Origin: Ilex aquifolium
Taxonomy: Eukaryota; Streptophyta; Magnoliopsida; Aquifoliales; Aquifoliaceae
Assembly (NCBI GenBank): GCA_951799425.1
Contig: OX637398.1
Span: 4,025,501-4,089,500, forward strand
Direction: 5' to 3'
DNA: 64,000 bases
Below the pieces are notes generated by a model. The model did no database searches, was not told where the DNA came from, and saw only the letters and a list, made by a program, of their open reading frames with translations. This document shows positions 33,791 through 46,947 of this stretch, piece after piece. Position 1 is the stretch's first letter, and each line of letters opens with the position of its first letter. The translations under genes and the position numbers were made by a program.

Positions 33791-36700
33791 GATCGGTCGC
33801 TCATTCCAACAGCCGGTCTTAGTGCATAAGTAAATTATACTTACACCCCTGAAATATAACAATATTTATTTATTCATTTATTTTGGACATATGTGGTCTA
33901 CAATAACTTTATCTCTCTCCCGTTCCCGCCTTTTTTGCCTTTCCCGCCGTTTTCTTCTTTTCCCGCCCAAATCACTTTCTCTTACCTTCCCTCCATCCCT
34001 TTACTGTACATATATTTGAGAATTGAGAATAAAAAATATTTTTTTGATGCAAAGTATATATTTTTTGAAAAAAATTTTAGGCGGAATGTTTCCTTAGGAA
34101 ACAGTTGAATTTTTTGAAAAAATTCAATTCCCACTTTTATTGGATCCATCATCGACATCCGTCGCAACTCCAAAAAGGTGTAACTCAACACAAAATACTA
34201 TCAAAGTAACATTCAATTTATTAAATTAACATTCAATTTCATCAAATTAATATTTAATTCATCAAATTAATATCAAATTAACATTTAATTCATCCAATTA
34301 ATATTCAATTCATCAAATTAAGACTAAACCGACATTCAATTCATCCAATTAACACTCAATTTATCAAAATTAACATCCAAAATAATCCAATAAAAATTCA
34401 ATTTATCAAATCAACACCAAAGTAATATGAAAATTAATTAAATAAACATTTAATTCAGTAACTCAATGCTAAATTAACATTACATTTCATCTAATAAACA
34501 TTCAATTAATAAAATTAACATTTAAATTCAACTATTAACATTAAATTCATCCAATACATATTCATTCGTCAAATTAACATCAAATTTATGTTCAATTGAT
34601 GAAATCAATACAAAATATATATCCAATTCATACAATTTATATTAATTTAGTGTTAGTTTGATGAATTGAATGTTAATTTGGTATTGATTTGATGAATTAA
34701 ATGTTAATTTGATGTTAATTTAATGAATTGAATGTTTATTATACAAAACGAAATGTTAATTTGTTGAATTGAATGTTAATTTGGTGTTGATTTGATGAAT
34801 TAAATGTTTATTCGATAAATTTCTATATTACATTAGTGTTGGTTTGATAAATTGAATTTTATTTGATGATTTTGGATGTTAATCTGATGAATTGAGTGTT
34901 AATTAAATGATTTTGAATATAAATTGGATGAATTGAATGTTAATTTAGTATTAATTTGATGAATTGAATATTTATTTGATGAAATTGAATGTTAAGTTAA
35001 TTTGATGAATTAATTATTTATTAGATGGAATTAAATGTGAATTTGACGAATTGAATATTAATTTTGTGTTAATTTGATGAATTGAAAGTTAATTTAGTAT
35101 TAATTTGAAGAATTGAATATTAATTTGGTGTTAATTTGATGAATTGAATATTAACTGGATGAAATTGAATCTTAATTTGATGAATTTAATTTTAAATAGT
35201 TAATTTAAATGTTAATTTAATGAATTGAATGTTTATTATACGAAATGGAATGTTAATTTGTTGAATTGAATGTTAATTTAGTGTTGATTTGATGAATTAA
35301 ATATTTATTCAATGAATGTTAATTTGTTATTTATATAATGTTTATTAGATGAAATTGCATGTTACTTTGGTGCTAATTTGTTAAATTGAATCTTTTTTGG
35401 AGGATTTTCTATGTTAATTTTATGAATTGAATGAATTTGAATACAAATTGGATGAGATTGATGAATTAAATGTTTATTAGTTGAATTTTAATGTTAATTT
35501 AATGAATTAAATGTTTATTAGGTAAAATTAAATGTTGATTTGAAGAATTGAATGTTAATGTGGTGTAAATTTGATGAATTGAGTATTAATTGGATGAAAT
35601 TGCATGTTATTTGATGTTGATTTGATAAATTGAATATTTATTGAATGATTTTGGATGTTAATTTGATGAATTATAATATCAAAGGGTTAAAAGTGTAATA
35701 TCAAATGGATAAAAGTGTAATATAATAGGATAAGTAAGCGTAATTATATACACGACCGGTCCACCATTCTTACGGCCGATCTTAGTTTAAATTACACTTA
35801 CACCCCTAAACTATAACAATATTTTCATTTTGTTCCCAATGTAACCCAACACAAAATAGTACTCCCTCCGTTCCTAAATAAGTGACATTTTACACAATTT
35901 TTTTTATTTCATAATATCTGACATTTAATGAAACCAAAACACAATTAATATTTTTTCTTCCAAATTTACCCTTAACTCTTCAATGCATCAGATTAGGTGT
36001 AGGCTAAGTGTCTTTCGTATTATTTTCCTTCTCAATACGTATTGAATAAGAGTATTTTAGTCTTGTGTAATTATTTTTTACTCATATTAGAGCTATTTAA
36101 TAGCTTCCTTAATCCTTGTGCAAAAACCTTAAACGTCACTTATTTAGGAACGGAGGGAGTAACATTCAATTGATTAAATTAAAATTCAATTTCATCAAAT
36201 TAATATTTAATTCATCAAATTAATATCAAATTAACATTTAATTCATCTAATTAATATTCAATTCATCAAATTAACACTAAATCGACATTCAATTCATCCA
36301 ATTAACACTCAATTTATCAAAATTAACATCCAAAATCATTCAATAAATATTCAATTTATCAAATCTACATCAAATAACATGCAGTTTCATCCAATTAATA
36401 CTCAATTCATCAAATTTACACTCAATTAACATTCAATTCTTCAAATCAACATTTAATTTTACCTAATAAATATTTAATTCATTAAATTAACATTAAAATT
36501 CAACTAATAAACATTTAATTCATCAATCTCATCCAATTTATATTCAAATTCATTCAATTCATAAAATTAACATCGAAAATCCTCCAAAAAAGATTCAATT
36601 TAACAAATTAACACCAAAGTAACACACAATTTCATCCAATAAATATTATATAAATAACAAATTAGCATTCAATTCTTCAAATCAACATTCAATTTCATCT

Positions 36701-39700
36701 AATAAACATTTAATTCATCAACTTAACATTCAATCATATCGAATTAATATTCAATTCATCAAATTAATACAAAATTAACATTCAATTCATCTAATTTATA
36801 TTCAAATTCATTAAATTAACACTCAATTTATCAAATTAGCATCGAAAATCATCCAATAAAGGTTCAATTTAACAAATCAACATCAAAGTAATATACAATT
36901 ACATCCAATAAACATTTAATTCATCAAATCAATACCAAATTAATATTCAATTCAACAAATTAACATTCAATTTCATTTAATAAACATTTAATTCCTCAAA
37001 TTAATTTAACATTTAATTCCATGCAATAAAATTTCAATTTATCAAATTAACACTAAATTAACATTCAATTCATCCAATATATATTCAAATTCATCCAATT
37101 TACACTCAATTCATCAAATTAACATCCAAAATCATCTAATAAAAAATCAATTTATCAAAATAACACCAATGTAATATAAAAATTCATTGAATAAATATTT
37201 AATTCATAAAATCAACACTAAATTAACATTCAATTCAACAAATTAACATTCCATTTCGTATAATAAACATTCAATTCATTAAATTAACATTTAAATTAAC
37301 TATTTAAAATTAAATTCATCAAATTAAGATTCAATTTCATCCAATTAATATTCAATTCATCAAATTAACACCAAATTAATATTCAATTATTCAAATTATC
37401 ACTAAATTAACTTTCAATTCATAAAATTAACACAAAATTAATATTTAATTTATCAAATTCACATTCAATTCCATCTAATAAATAATTAATTCATCAAATT
37501 AACTTAACATTCAATTTCATCAGATAAATATTCAATTCATCAAATTAATATTAAACTAACATTCAATTCATCCAATTTATATTCAAAATCATCTAATTAA
37601 CACTCAATTCATCAAATTAACATCTAAAATCATCTAATAAAATTCAATTTATCAAACCAACACCAATGTAATATAGAAATTTATCGAATAAACATTTAAT
37701 TCATCAAATCAACACCAAATTAACATTCAGTTCAACAAATTAACATTTTGTTTTGTATAATAAACATTCAATTCATTAAATTAACACCAAATTAACATTC
37801 AATTCATCAAATCAATACCAAATTAACATTCAATTCACCAAACTAACACTAAATTAATATAAATTGTATGAATTTAATATATATTTGGTATTGATTTCAT
37901 CAATTGAACATAAATTTGGTGTTAATTTGACGAATGAATATGTATTGGATGAATTTAATGTTAATAGTTGAATTTAAATGTTAATTTTATTAATTGAATG
38001 TTTATTAGATGAAATGTAATGCTAATTTAGTGTTGAGTTAATGAATTAAATGTTTATTTGATTAATTTTCATATTACTTTGGTGTTGATTTGATAAATTA
38101 ATTTTTTATTGGATTATTTTGGATGTTAATTTTGATAAATTGAGTGTTAATTGGATGAATTGAATGTCGATTTAGTGTTAATTTGATGAATTGAATATTA
38201 ATTGGATGAATTTGCTATTAATTTGATGAATTAAATATTAATTTGATGAAATTGAATTTTAATTTAATCAATTGAATGTTACTATTTTGTGTTGGGTTAC
38301 ATTGGAAACAAAATGAAAATATTGTTATAGTTTAGAGGTGTAAGTGTAATTTAAACTAAGACCGGCCGTAGGAATGGTGGACCGATCGTGTGTATAATTA
38401 CGCTTACTTATCCTATCATATTACACTTTTATCCCTTTGATATTACCCTTTTAACCCTTTGATATTATAATTCATCAAATTAACATCCAAAATCATTCAA
38501 TAAATATACAATTTATCAAATCAACATCAAATAACATGCAATTTCATCCAATTAATACTCAATTAATCAAATTTACACCAAATTAACATTCAATTCTTCA
38601 AATCAACATTTAATTTTACCTGATAAACATTTAATTCATTAAATTAACATTAAAATTCAACTAATAAACATTTAATTCATCAATCTCATCCAATTTATAT
38701 TCAAATTCATTCAATTCATAAAATTAACATCGAAAATCCTCCAAAAAAGATTCAATTTAGCAAATGAGCACCAAAGTAACACGCAATTTCATTCAATAAA
38801 CATTATATAAATAACAAATTAACATTCATTGAATAAATATTTAATTCATGAAATCAACACTAAATTAACATTCAATTCAACAAATTAACATTCCATTTCG
38901 TATAATAAACATTCAATTCATTAAATTAACATTTAAATTAACTATTTAAAATTAAATTCATCAAATTAACACCAAATTAATATTCAATTCTTCAAATTAA
39001 CACTAAATTAACTTTCAATTCATAAAATTGAAACAAAATTAATATTCAATTCATCAAATTCACATTTAATTCCATCTAATAAATAATTAATTCATCAAAT
39101 TAACTTAACATTCAATTTCATCAAATAAATATTCAATTCATCAAATTAATACTAAACTAACATTCAATTCATCTAATTTATATTCAAAATCATCCAATTA
39201 ACACTCAATTCATCAAATTAACATTCAAAATCATCTAATAAAATTCAATTTATCAAACCAACACCAATGTAATATAGAAATTTATCGAATAAACATTTAA
39301 TTCATCAAATCAACACCAAATTAACATTCAATTCAACAAATTAACATTCAATTCATCAAATCAATACCAAATTAAAATTCGATTCATCAAACTAACACCA
39401 AAGTAATATAAATTGTATGAATTGAATATATATTTGGTATAACATAAATTTGGTGTTAATTTGACGAATCATCAATTGAAAGTGATTTGGGCGGGAAAAG
39501 AAGAAAAATGCGGGAATGCTAAAAAAATGCGGGAACGGGGTAGAGAGATAAGGTTATTGTGGAATATGTCAAAAATAAATGAATAAATAAATAACTGGAT
39601 CAATAAACATTGTTATATTTTCAGGGGTGTAAGTGTAATTTATTTATAGATAAATTAAGACCGGCCGTTCGAATGAGCGACCGATCATGGTGTAATATTA

Positions 39701-39720
39701 CACTTTTATCCTTTGATATT
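33791..39720. repeat. About 5.9-kb AT-rich nested foldback array
   Basis: The outer ends are inverted copies: GATCGGTCGCTCATTCCAAC at about 33791, its complement ending near 39690, each followed inward by a GGCGGGAA-type G/C block and a TTACACCCCTGAAATATAAC block. A second inverted pair (about 35700-35840 and 38300-38460, with GACCGGTCCACCATTC) is nested inside. The rest is thousands of bases of short AT-rich motifs (AATTAACATTCAATTCATC and its complement) that switch strand between blocks. No coding capacity. It may be a composite foldback or MULE-type element grown by repeat amplification. Confidence 0.75.
35862..36159. repeat. Stowaway-type MITE
   Basis: A 298-bp element with ends CTCCCTCCGTTCCTAAATAA and the exact complement, flanked by TA on both sides. 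This is the Tc1/mariner Stowaway signature. It is inserted in the AT-rich array. Confidence 0.92.
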
Positions 39721-40003
39721 ATACTTTTAACCTTTTATATTACACTTTTGATATTATAATTCATCAAATTAACATCCAAAATCATCCAATAAATATTCAA
39801 TCTCTCTCTCCACCATCTCCCCCTTCCAGGTATATCTCTCTCTCTCCACGATTTGCCATCACCACAGCCCCATCCAAACATGTTTCTTCCAAACTCGCTT
39901 CGCCTTTTGGTGTTGTCCCAATTCACCAGAAAACACCACATTCTTGTGCAACACGATCGAGAATTCCCTGGTCAAGCCACCAGCATTACTATCATTAGTG
40001 CAA
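39721..40003. other. Transition from AT-rich array to CT-rich single-copy DNA
   Basis: Contains another short piece of the array motif and then sequence with CT runs. No gene recognised. Confidence 0.35.
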
Positions 40004-40290
40004 CACAATTTTTTTGGGTAGGGGTTCCAATTTTTTGGGTAGAGGTTCCAACTTTTTGGGGGAGGGGTTTCAACTTTTTTGGGTAGAGGTTTCAACTTTT
40101 TGGAGGAGGGGTTTCAACTTTTTTGGGTAGAGGTTCCAATTTTTTGGGGGAGGGATTCCAACTTTTTTGGGTTGGAGTTCCAACTCTTGGGAGGAGAGGT
40201 TCCAACTTTTTTGAGTAAGGGTTCCAAATTATTGGTCGTGGTACAACTCTTTGGGCTTGGTACAACTATATTGGATCTGTTAGAACTCTT
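40004..40290 (+). repeat. Minisatellite, about 22-26-bp unit
   Basis: Degenerate tandem copies of TTTTTTGGGTAGAGGTTCCAAC alternating with a TTTTTGGGGGAGGGG variant, about a dozen units. Open frames across it simply reflect the repeat. Confidence 0.85.
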
Positions 40291-40384
40291 TTGGGCTATG
40301 TACAACAACCGGTTTCATCAGTTTTAAAGAGGTACATGTCACGTATACAGCCCACCTTACTGTGGGTTGGCGGTATAGTAGTGT

Positions 40385-40432
40385 TACCCTTTGTATATAT
40401 AACCTTCCACCAAAAACACATACTATACTGAT

Positions 40433-40506
<74 letters not shown>

Positions 40507-40515
40507 GTGGCTCAA
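40385..40515 (+). pseudogene. KS promoter/leader fragment (fourth copy) with expanded CT repeat
   Basis: TTTGTATATATAACCTTCCACC, ACACATACTATACTGATTA and a (CT)n run of about 68 bp, then ATGTGGCTCA, matching the B promoter from TATA to just before the start codon. It ends at GGCTCA without the ATG. The TATATATAA form is shared with promoter B, not A. Confidence 0.75.
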
Positions 40516-40559
40516 GTTTCGAGTGTACCGGTACACTATTCCATGAGTACCGGTACGTT

Positions 40560-41269
40560 TTGCCAAAATCATCCAATAAATTTTATTTTTTTAAATATTA
40601 AAATTTGAACCAATTAAAATTCGATTAAAGCTGATTAAATTTTATTTTTTAAAACGTATTAAAATTGAGCCTATTAAATTTTATTTTTTACATATTAAAA
40701 TTTGCGCCGATTTGAACTATACTTGAATTGTTAACACCGATTAAAATTCACTTTCGAGTCGATTAAAATTTATATTTTTTTACTTATTAAAATTCATGTC
40801 AATTAAAATTCGATTTATTAAAATTTGAGTCAATTAAAATTTATATATTTTTTATGTATTAAAATTTGGACTGATTAAAATTTAATGCGAGTTAATTAAA
40901 ATTTGATTTGAGTCGATTAAAAATAATTTTTAATTGGCTCAAATAGAATTTTAATTAGCCCAAATTTTAATACATAAAAAATATAATTTTAATCGGCTCA
41001 AATTTTAATATGTAATTAATCGAATTTTAATCGGCTTGAAGTTTAATACATAAAAAAAATTAGAAAACATAGGGAGTCTCATTGAATATATGTTTATCTA
41101 GAGGGGGTGTGGATGGAGTTTGTCCTCAAATATATAATGGGCAATTTAGTAAAATTGTATTCTAATTAATATTTTTAATCTAACAGGGGTGTCACTGAAG
41201 ATTCAAAAAATAGAGAAGGTGTCCTTGAAGATATGGCAAACTAGAGCGGAGTGTGGTTGAAATTTTCCC
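40560..41269. repeat. Second copy of the TIR element, left end missing
   Basis: Related to 6528-7471: the same AATTTTAAT-rich interior and right end (GGTGTCACTGAAGAT, GTGTGGTTGAAATTTTCCC). The left inverted end is not present. It directly abuts the left edge of unit B. Confidence 0.65.
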
Positions 41270-41506
41270 TTCTTAAAATTATCAGTCTAGCGTCTACCAA
41301 ACTCATAGGATGAAGCCAAACATATTTGCAATGGTATCTGGTAGGTTTACAGATTTAAGATTCCGCAGTCAAGCAACTAACGCAGTCAGTCTACACTCTG
41401 TTTCTGTGCAAATCCTTTTCACGTGCTCTTTTGTATATATAACCTTCCACCAAAAACACATACTATACAGATTACTCTCTCTCTCTCTCTCTCTCTGTGG
41501 CTCAGG
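41270..41506 (+). promoter_or_regulatory. KS-B promoter with G-box and consensus TATA
   Basis: CACGTG at 41420-41425 (G-box core; CACTTG in copies A and in the 7.5-kb fossil), then GTATATATAACC at about 41433-41444 and a CT-repeat leader. The G-box could bind bHLH or bZIP factors; this is inferred from the motif only. Confidence 0.55.
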
Positions 41507-44500
41507 ATGTCTTTGGCAAGCAGAAGCAGTCTTATACATCTCTCAGAACATAAGAAGATTTGGGACAGAAATCCATTAGGTGAGGTGGTGTACTTATAAA
41601 ATCCATTTTAGTTTCTGCATGTAGCATATTTCAAATGTACGTTCTGGTTCTTTTGCTCTTGCTTCTTTGTGCCATTTTTAAACTTGTCCCTTTAATTTGT
41701 TTTCTCAATCAGATTCACGTCTTCCTCGACCAGTCATCGTACGAGCACAAAAAAACGCTGCTAAAAATGTTGCTTCTGTAAGCTAACCGTCCATATTTTC
41801 CATGTAAACGTATTATAAAGAAGTGAAATCATTGAGAAGATTGACATTAGCATTCTAATTTTTATACAATTTGGAATTGTCTGACAGAGTGAACGAGGGC
41901 AAATTGCAAGAATCAGTAAGATGTTTGACAAGGCTGAGCTATCGATTTCTTCTTATGACACTGCGTGGGTGGCTATGGTGCCGTCTAGGGACTGTCCTCA
42001 AAGCCCGTGTTTTCCTGAATGCTTGGATTGGGTTTTGCAAAATCAGCACCCAGATGGGTCATGGTGCCTCCTTCCAAGCCATCCATTACTAATTAAAGAC
42101 TCCCTTTCTTCAACATTGGCGTGTATAGTTGCCCTCCAAAAGTGGAAAGTCGGAGAATTACTGGTAAAACGAGGTATGTTCTCTCTCTCTCTCTCTTATC
42201 ATAAATCAACGAAAACTCACATTTTCTGTCTCATCAATAGGCCTCGACTTCATTGGGTCAAATAGTAGGTCTGCAAATGACAAGAATCAGTATTCTCCAA
42301 TGGGGTTTAATGTGATATTTCCTGGCATGATTAAGTCTGCTAAGGAATTGGAACTAAATCTTCCTTTAGACTCAACTTTTGTGGACACAATGCATCACAA
42401 GCAAGATTTGGAAATCAAGGCAAACAGAGGCCTTCTAGATTATTTTGCTGAAGGATTTGGCGAATCATATAACTGGAAGAACGCCATGATACACCAAAGA
42501 AGTAATGGGTCGCTCTTTAATTCACCAGCCACAACTGCAGCTGGTTTGATTCACCTTCATGATCATAAAAGCTTCGTGTACTTACAGAAGATTTTGGAAG
42601 TATACAAAAATGCAGGTAAAAAACATTCCTAATTCAATTGTTTTCATTATTTGACAGGATAATTCCTATTTCCTATGCTCCATAATCCATTCTAATGGCC
42701 ACCCTTTTCTCCTTTCCTTCAGTTCCTACAATTTATCCACTCGATATATACAGTAGGCTCTGCGTGGTTGATCGTTTTGTGAGATTGGGCATAGATCGAT
42801 ATTTCAAAAACGAGATAGAAAGCGTTCTCCATGAAACATACAGGTATTTTCAGGAGTTTGTTACAACTATATCTAGTATAAATCATGCTGTTTAGACTTA
42901 TCGTTAGTTGGTGAAAGGTGCTGGATACAGAGGAGTGAAGATATACTTCTAGACATCACTACTTGTGCCATGGCATTTCGCCTGCTACGAATGAATGGAT
43001 ACGAGATTTCCTCAGGTATGGTCTACAAGATTTAATAGACAACATCATACGTGGATGCGGATGGTGAATCTAATAGATAGAAGGTGCAGATTAATTGGCA
43101 GAATTCGATAATCAAGTACACTTCTTCAATTGTGTAAGCGCAAAATGCACAGATATGAACACAATTCTCAAGTTATACAAGGCTTCACAGATCAAGATAT
43201 CCCAAGAAGAACCCATTCTTGACAAAATAGGGGTCTGGACAAGCTCTTTTTTGAAGAACCAAGTATGGAGTCAGACAATTGAAGACCCAAGACTACACAA
43301 GGAGGTAATAGGTCTGGAAACCACATATACATTTGCTCTTGCAGCAACCTGAGGTTGTATTAGCAGTACCTACATCCATGAACCAAAAAACTACATCGAT
43401 GTATTAGCAATCTAGGAACTCATGACATGAAACTCAACCCCCTTTATTTGGTGAGGAACCTATAAGATAAAAATAAAATATGTAACCCATGACTAATTAG
43501 ATACTACTGGATGTTTATGTTTCCTATCAACCCTCTAATAAACATATTTACAGTGTATTAGGACACTCAGTTTGTTACTTATTCAATGTGAGATTCTCAC
43601 ATGTGATTTTCGAACAGGTGGAGTATGCTTTGAAGCACCCCCATGGTTATCTCGACCGACTTGATAAGAGGAGAACCATTGAGCAATATGACATAGACAA
43701 TATTCAACTTCTTAAAACATCCTGTAGGTGAAACATTTGCTTTCATTCTAAAGATGTGTATTTCTTCTTTTTTGGTTAAAAGCTCATATTCGAGATACAT
43801 TTTTCCTTTTTCCCAGACTGCAGTGGCTCCACATTTTATAACCGAGACTTGTGGTCATTTTCACTGCAAGATTTCAACATTTGCCAAGCCATACAGCGCG
43901 AAGAACTTAGAGAACTTGAGAGGTATATATCTGTCCAGCTAAAATTTTCTTAGCTGAAGGAAGGCAACATATATACATTAACAATATGACTGCAATTTGA
44001 TACATGCAGATGGGGGGAAGTTACTGGATTGGGTGGTCTCAAGTTTGCTAGGCAAAGGATATCAGCCTGCTATTTCAGCATCGCGGCCACTCTTTTCTCC
44101 CCCGAATTATCTGATGCTCGCTCCTGTTGGGCCAAGAATGCCTCTCTTGCCACGTTTTTGGATGATTTTTTTGATGTAGGAGCCACCAGAGAAGAAATGC
44201 TCAACCTTATTGAATTGGTTCAAAGGTATGATTCCTCTGTCTAACTACAATTTTAAACATCATTTTAACTTCTTTGGATGCTATGTCCATTGAATGGAAA
44301 CAAGAATTACGACCATATGCAATGATAATAGGTGGGATGGACTCTCAACTGCTGTTTACTGCTCTGAAAATGTTGAGATCCTATATTCTGCACTTCATGA
44401 CACCATAAATGAGCTTGCAGCCAAGGCTTTGATACAGCAAGGACGATGCGTCAAACATCACCTAATTGAAGTAGTAAGGGATTTAAACACTTGATATCCC

Positions 44501-45254
44501 TTCTTTGATCCACATATTGATTGATGGGATTCTAACTTAGGCAGATATTAATGTGCAGTGGCTTGATTTTCTCAAATGTATGATGCAAGAGGACGAGTGG
44601 GTGAGAAGCAAGTCAGCACCGACGCTGGAAGAATATTTGCCCAATGGCCGCATATCAGTAGCCTTAGGACCTATAGTTCTAACAACACAATATTTTCTTG
44701 GATCAGCATTATCAGAGGAAATAGTAAGAAGTGCAGAATATGGTAGTCTGTTCCTCCATATGGGCTGTACCTCACGACTTTTCAATGATCTTCAAACAAG
44801 CAAGGTAAAGTTGTTTATTTCGGGCTCTATGTTATTGGATAGAAAATGTTATTATGCAAAGCAAATAATGCCTACTAGGAGTGCTAGCAGCACTATGACT
44901 AAAAGTGCTCATAGAACGGTATCCATTTCTTTTTCACAGAGAGAAAGCGAACAAGGGAAACTGAATTATTTGCCGTTGCTGGTACTGCACAGTCGTGGAG
45001 AAATTACAGAAGATGAGGCCATGGAAACAGTGAGGGGAATCATTGAAAGTCACAGGAGACAGCTTCTATCGATGGTGGTCCAAACAAAAGGGAGCAAGGT
45101 TCCAAAGCCCTGCAAGGATCTATTTTGGGAGACAACCCAGGTGCTTCGCTATTTTTACATGAGCAGCGACGACTACACCTCTACAAGCAAAACAATTGGC
45201 GATATTAAAGCGGTCATTCATGATCAACTCAGTCTCGCTCCATGTCTAAGCTGA
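41507..45254 (+). pseudogene. ent-Kaurene synthase-like diterpene synthase, copy B (premature stop; Ile at product switch)
   Basis: Thirteen exons with the same lengths as copy A: 41507-41579, 41713-41777, 41888-42173, 42241-42615, 42723-42843, 42918-43015, 43090-43304, 43618-43723, 43817-43922, 44010-44225, 44332-44473, 44559-44804 and 44940-45254. Motifs are preserved: DITT, DDFFD, ND..T...E. Residue 640 is Ile (LGPIVL), the kaurene-type state. Codon 341 is TAA (43092-43094) where A has TCA, cutting the protein before the class I domain. An AG at 43100-43101 could serve as an alternative acceptor, removing 12 nt (four residues including the stop) without a frame change. Other differences from A include several exon 7 and exon 10 substitutions. 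It is either a very young pseudogene or a splice-rescued gene. Confidence 0.88.
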
Positions 45255-46947
45255 TAAAAAGACCAAATAGAAAAGAAACAATGAGATTGATCGTGAATAT
45301 ATGCTATCAGGCTATGTACTAGTTTATGATCATGAATATGTGTTGACCAGCAAACTGAAGATCATGAATATATGCTATGTCTCTACATTTGGTTTTTTCA
45401 TCGCCATGTACAATCGTTGCATTTTGCAAGCCTTAACTTGGTGCTCTTGCAAGCCTAAAGATGGAAGGTGCAACAACAGCCTAGACGTGTAAATAGCTCC
45501 GGCAATTCTTGACACCATCCAAGAAACCAACGAAATGGATACTAGACACATCAAATAAATGGGTCATCACGAATTCACACTAATACAAAATACTAATCTA
45601 ATGCGATATGAATTTAATTGTATAAGATTAAAATATCAGGCGTGAATGCAAATTTACCCGATTTATGTTTTCGCAACATGCTAACCACTAGCACATAAAA
45701 ACACAACTTTTTTTAAATTGCTTTTTTTGGGTGAACAACTTTTTCTAGTTTAGCGTTAACAACTCAATTTCTTTTAATTTTTCCAGCATACTTTAAGAAC
45801 ACTAGGGCTCAATGTTGACGAGAAAATGCAGCCCTAAACTGCTTAAACAATATTTAAGAATTAAAAGGTTGAAAATGATTTTTAACATTTATCGTAACTT
45901 AATTTATTGCCATTAGGGATAGTAGTGGACTGGGAAAAAATAGGTATTCATCTAAATCCGTTCTATTTGAATCGAGGGTGGACCATACGTATTGGACGGT
46001 AGACGTATACGAGATACCCATATAAACTTGTGCAGGCATAGAAGCGGGGATGAATTTTGATTGTAAAATTTAAAATATTTGATATTTTATCTTTGATTGA
46101 AATTTTTTTGTTTAAGTATAACATTTTAAATTTGAGTAATCTAAGTATTATACGCTTATAAACTTTATGGAGTTTGAATATAATTTACTAACGGATATAC
46201 ACATTGATGGTAGAAATCTAAGTATTAGGTGTGTACAAACATTAGAGGATTTATATATAATATTTTAGGGTTAATTGCACTAGAGGTCCCCAAAGTATGA
46301 GGTCTGTCTCATTTTGGTCCTCAATATTTCAATTGTATCATTTTAGTCCCTGAAGTATTAAATATGTTTCTATATGGTCCTTCAAGCAGACAACATCCAG
46401 ATTGCTAACGATTTTTTATCATAAACTTGTCACGTAATATCTAAATATGAACAAAAAATAATTTTGATAGCTCTTAAACAAAATTTGGATAGCTATTGAC
46501 CAAAAAATGTGTAATATTGGTAGCTTTGACCAAAATTTGGATAGCTCATGATCAAAACTGTGTAATTTAGGTAGGTATTTAACCAAAATTTGAGTAAAAA
46601 TTTGGTCAAGAGTAATCCAAATTATTTGTTTGTCCATATTTAAGTATCATTTGACAAGTTTATGATAAAAAATCGTTAGCAATCTGGACACTGTCTTCTT
46701 GGGGTACCATATAGAAACATATTCAATACTTTAGGGATTAAAATGATGCAATTGAAACATTGGAGACCAAAATTAGACAAATTCAATACTTTAGGGACCT
46801 CTAGTGCAATTAACCCAATATTTTAAATGTTAAAGGATCTAAGTGATTAGTTGATAAACTTCAGTAAATTTGGTGCAATTCTCCCAAAAAAAAGGCAAAA
46901 CCTTAACCCTAAATCTGCAAAAAGGTGAGACTTTGAGCTCCGAAACG
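45255..46947. other. KS-B 3' flank and promoter of nucleolar-type gene B
   Basis: Collinear with 20121-21131, with two extra insertions: about 144 bp at 45640-45783 and the MITE at 46268-46816. No gene seen. Confidence 0.55.
46268..46816. repeat. Foldback MITE with 9-bp target duplication (Mutator-like)
   Basis: Ends GGGTTAATTGCACTAGAGGTCCC and its complement, with inverted similarity extending about 150 bp inward. Flanked by AATATTTTA on both sides (46259-46267 and 46817-46825). The same 9 bp occurs once, uninterrupted, at 20996-21004 in unit A. Nine-bp duplications are typical of Mutator-like elements. It lies about 130 bp upstream of a start codon. Confidence 0.85.

Noticed and set aside
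33790-33800. Helitron 3' end suggested by CTAG at the filler/array junction
   Set aside because: No preceding hairpin and no matching TC end could be seen, so the four bases alone are not evidence.
34170-39480. Possible CRISPR-like or satellite array of regularly spaced AATTCATC motifs
   Set aside because: Spacing is irregular, units are degenerate and strand-switching, and this is plant nuclear DNA. It is better described as a foldback repeat.
39853-40327. Open frames with repeated Phe/Trp/Gly-rich motifs
   Set aside because: They arise from the minisatellite at 40004-40290, seen in several frames and on both strands.
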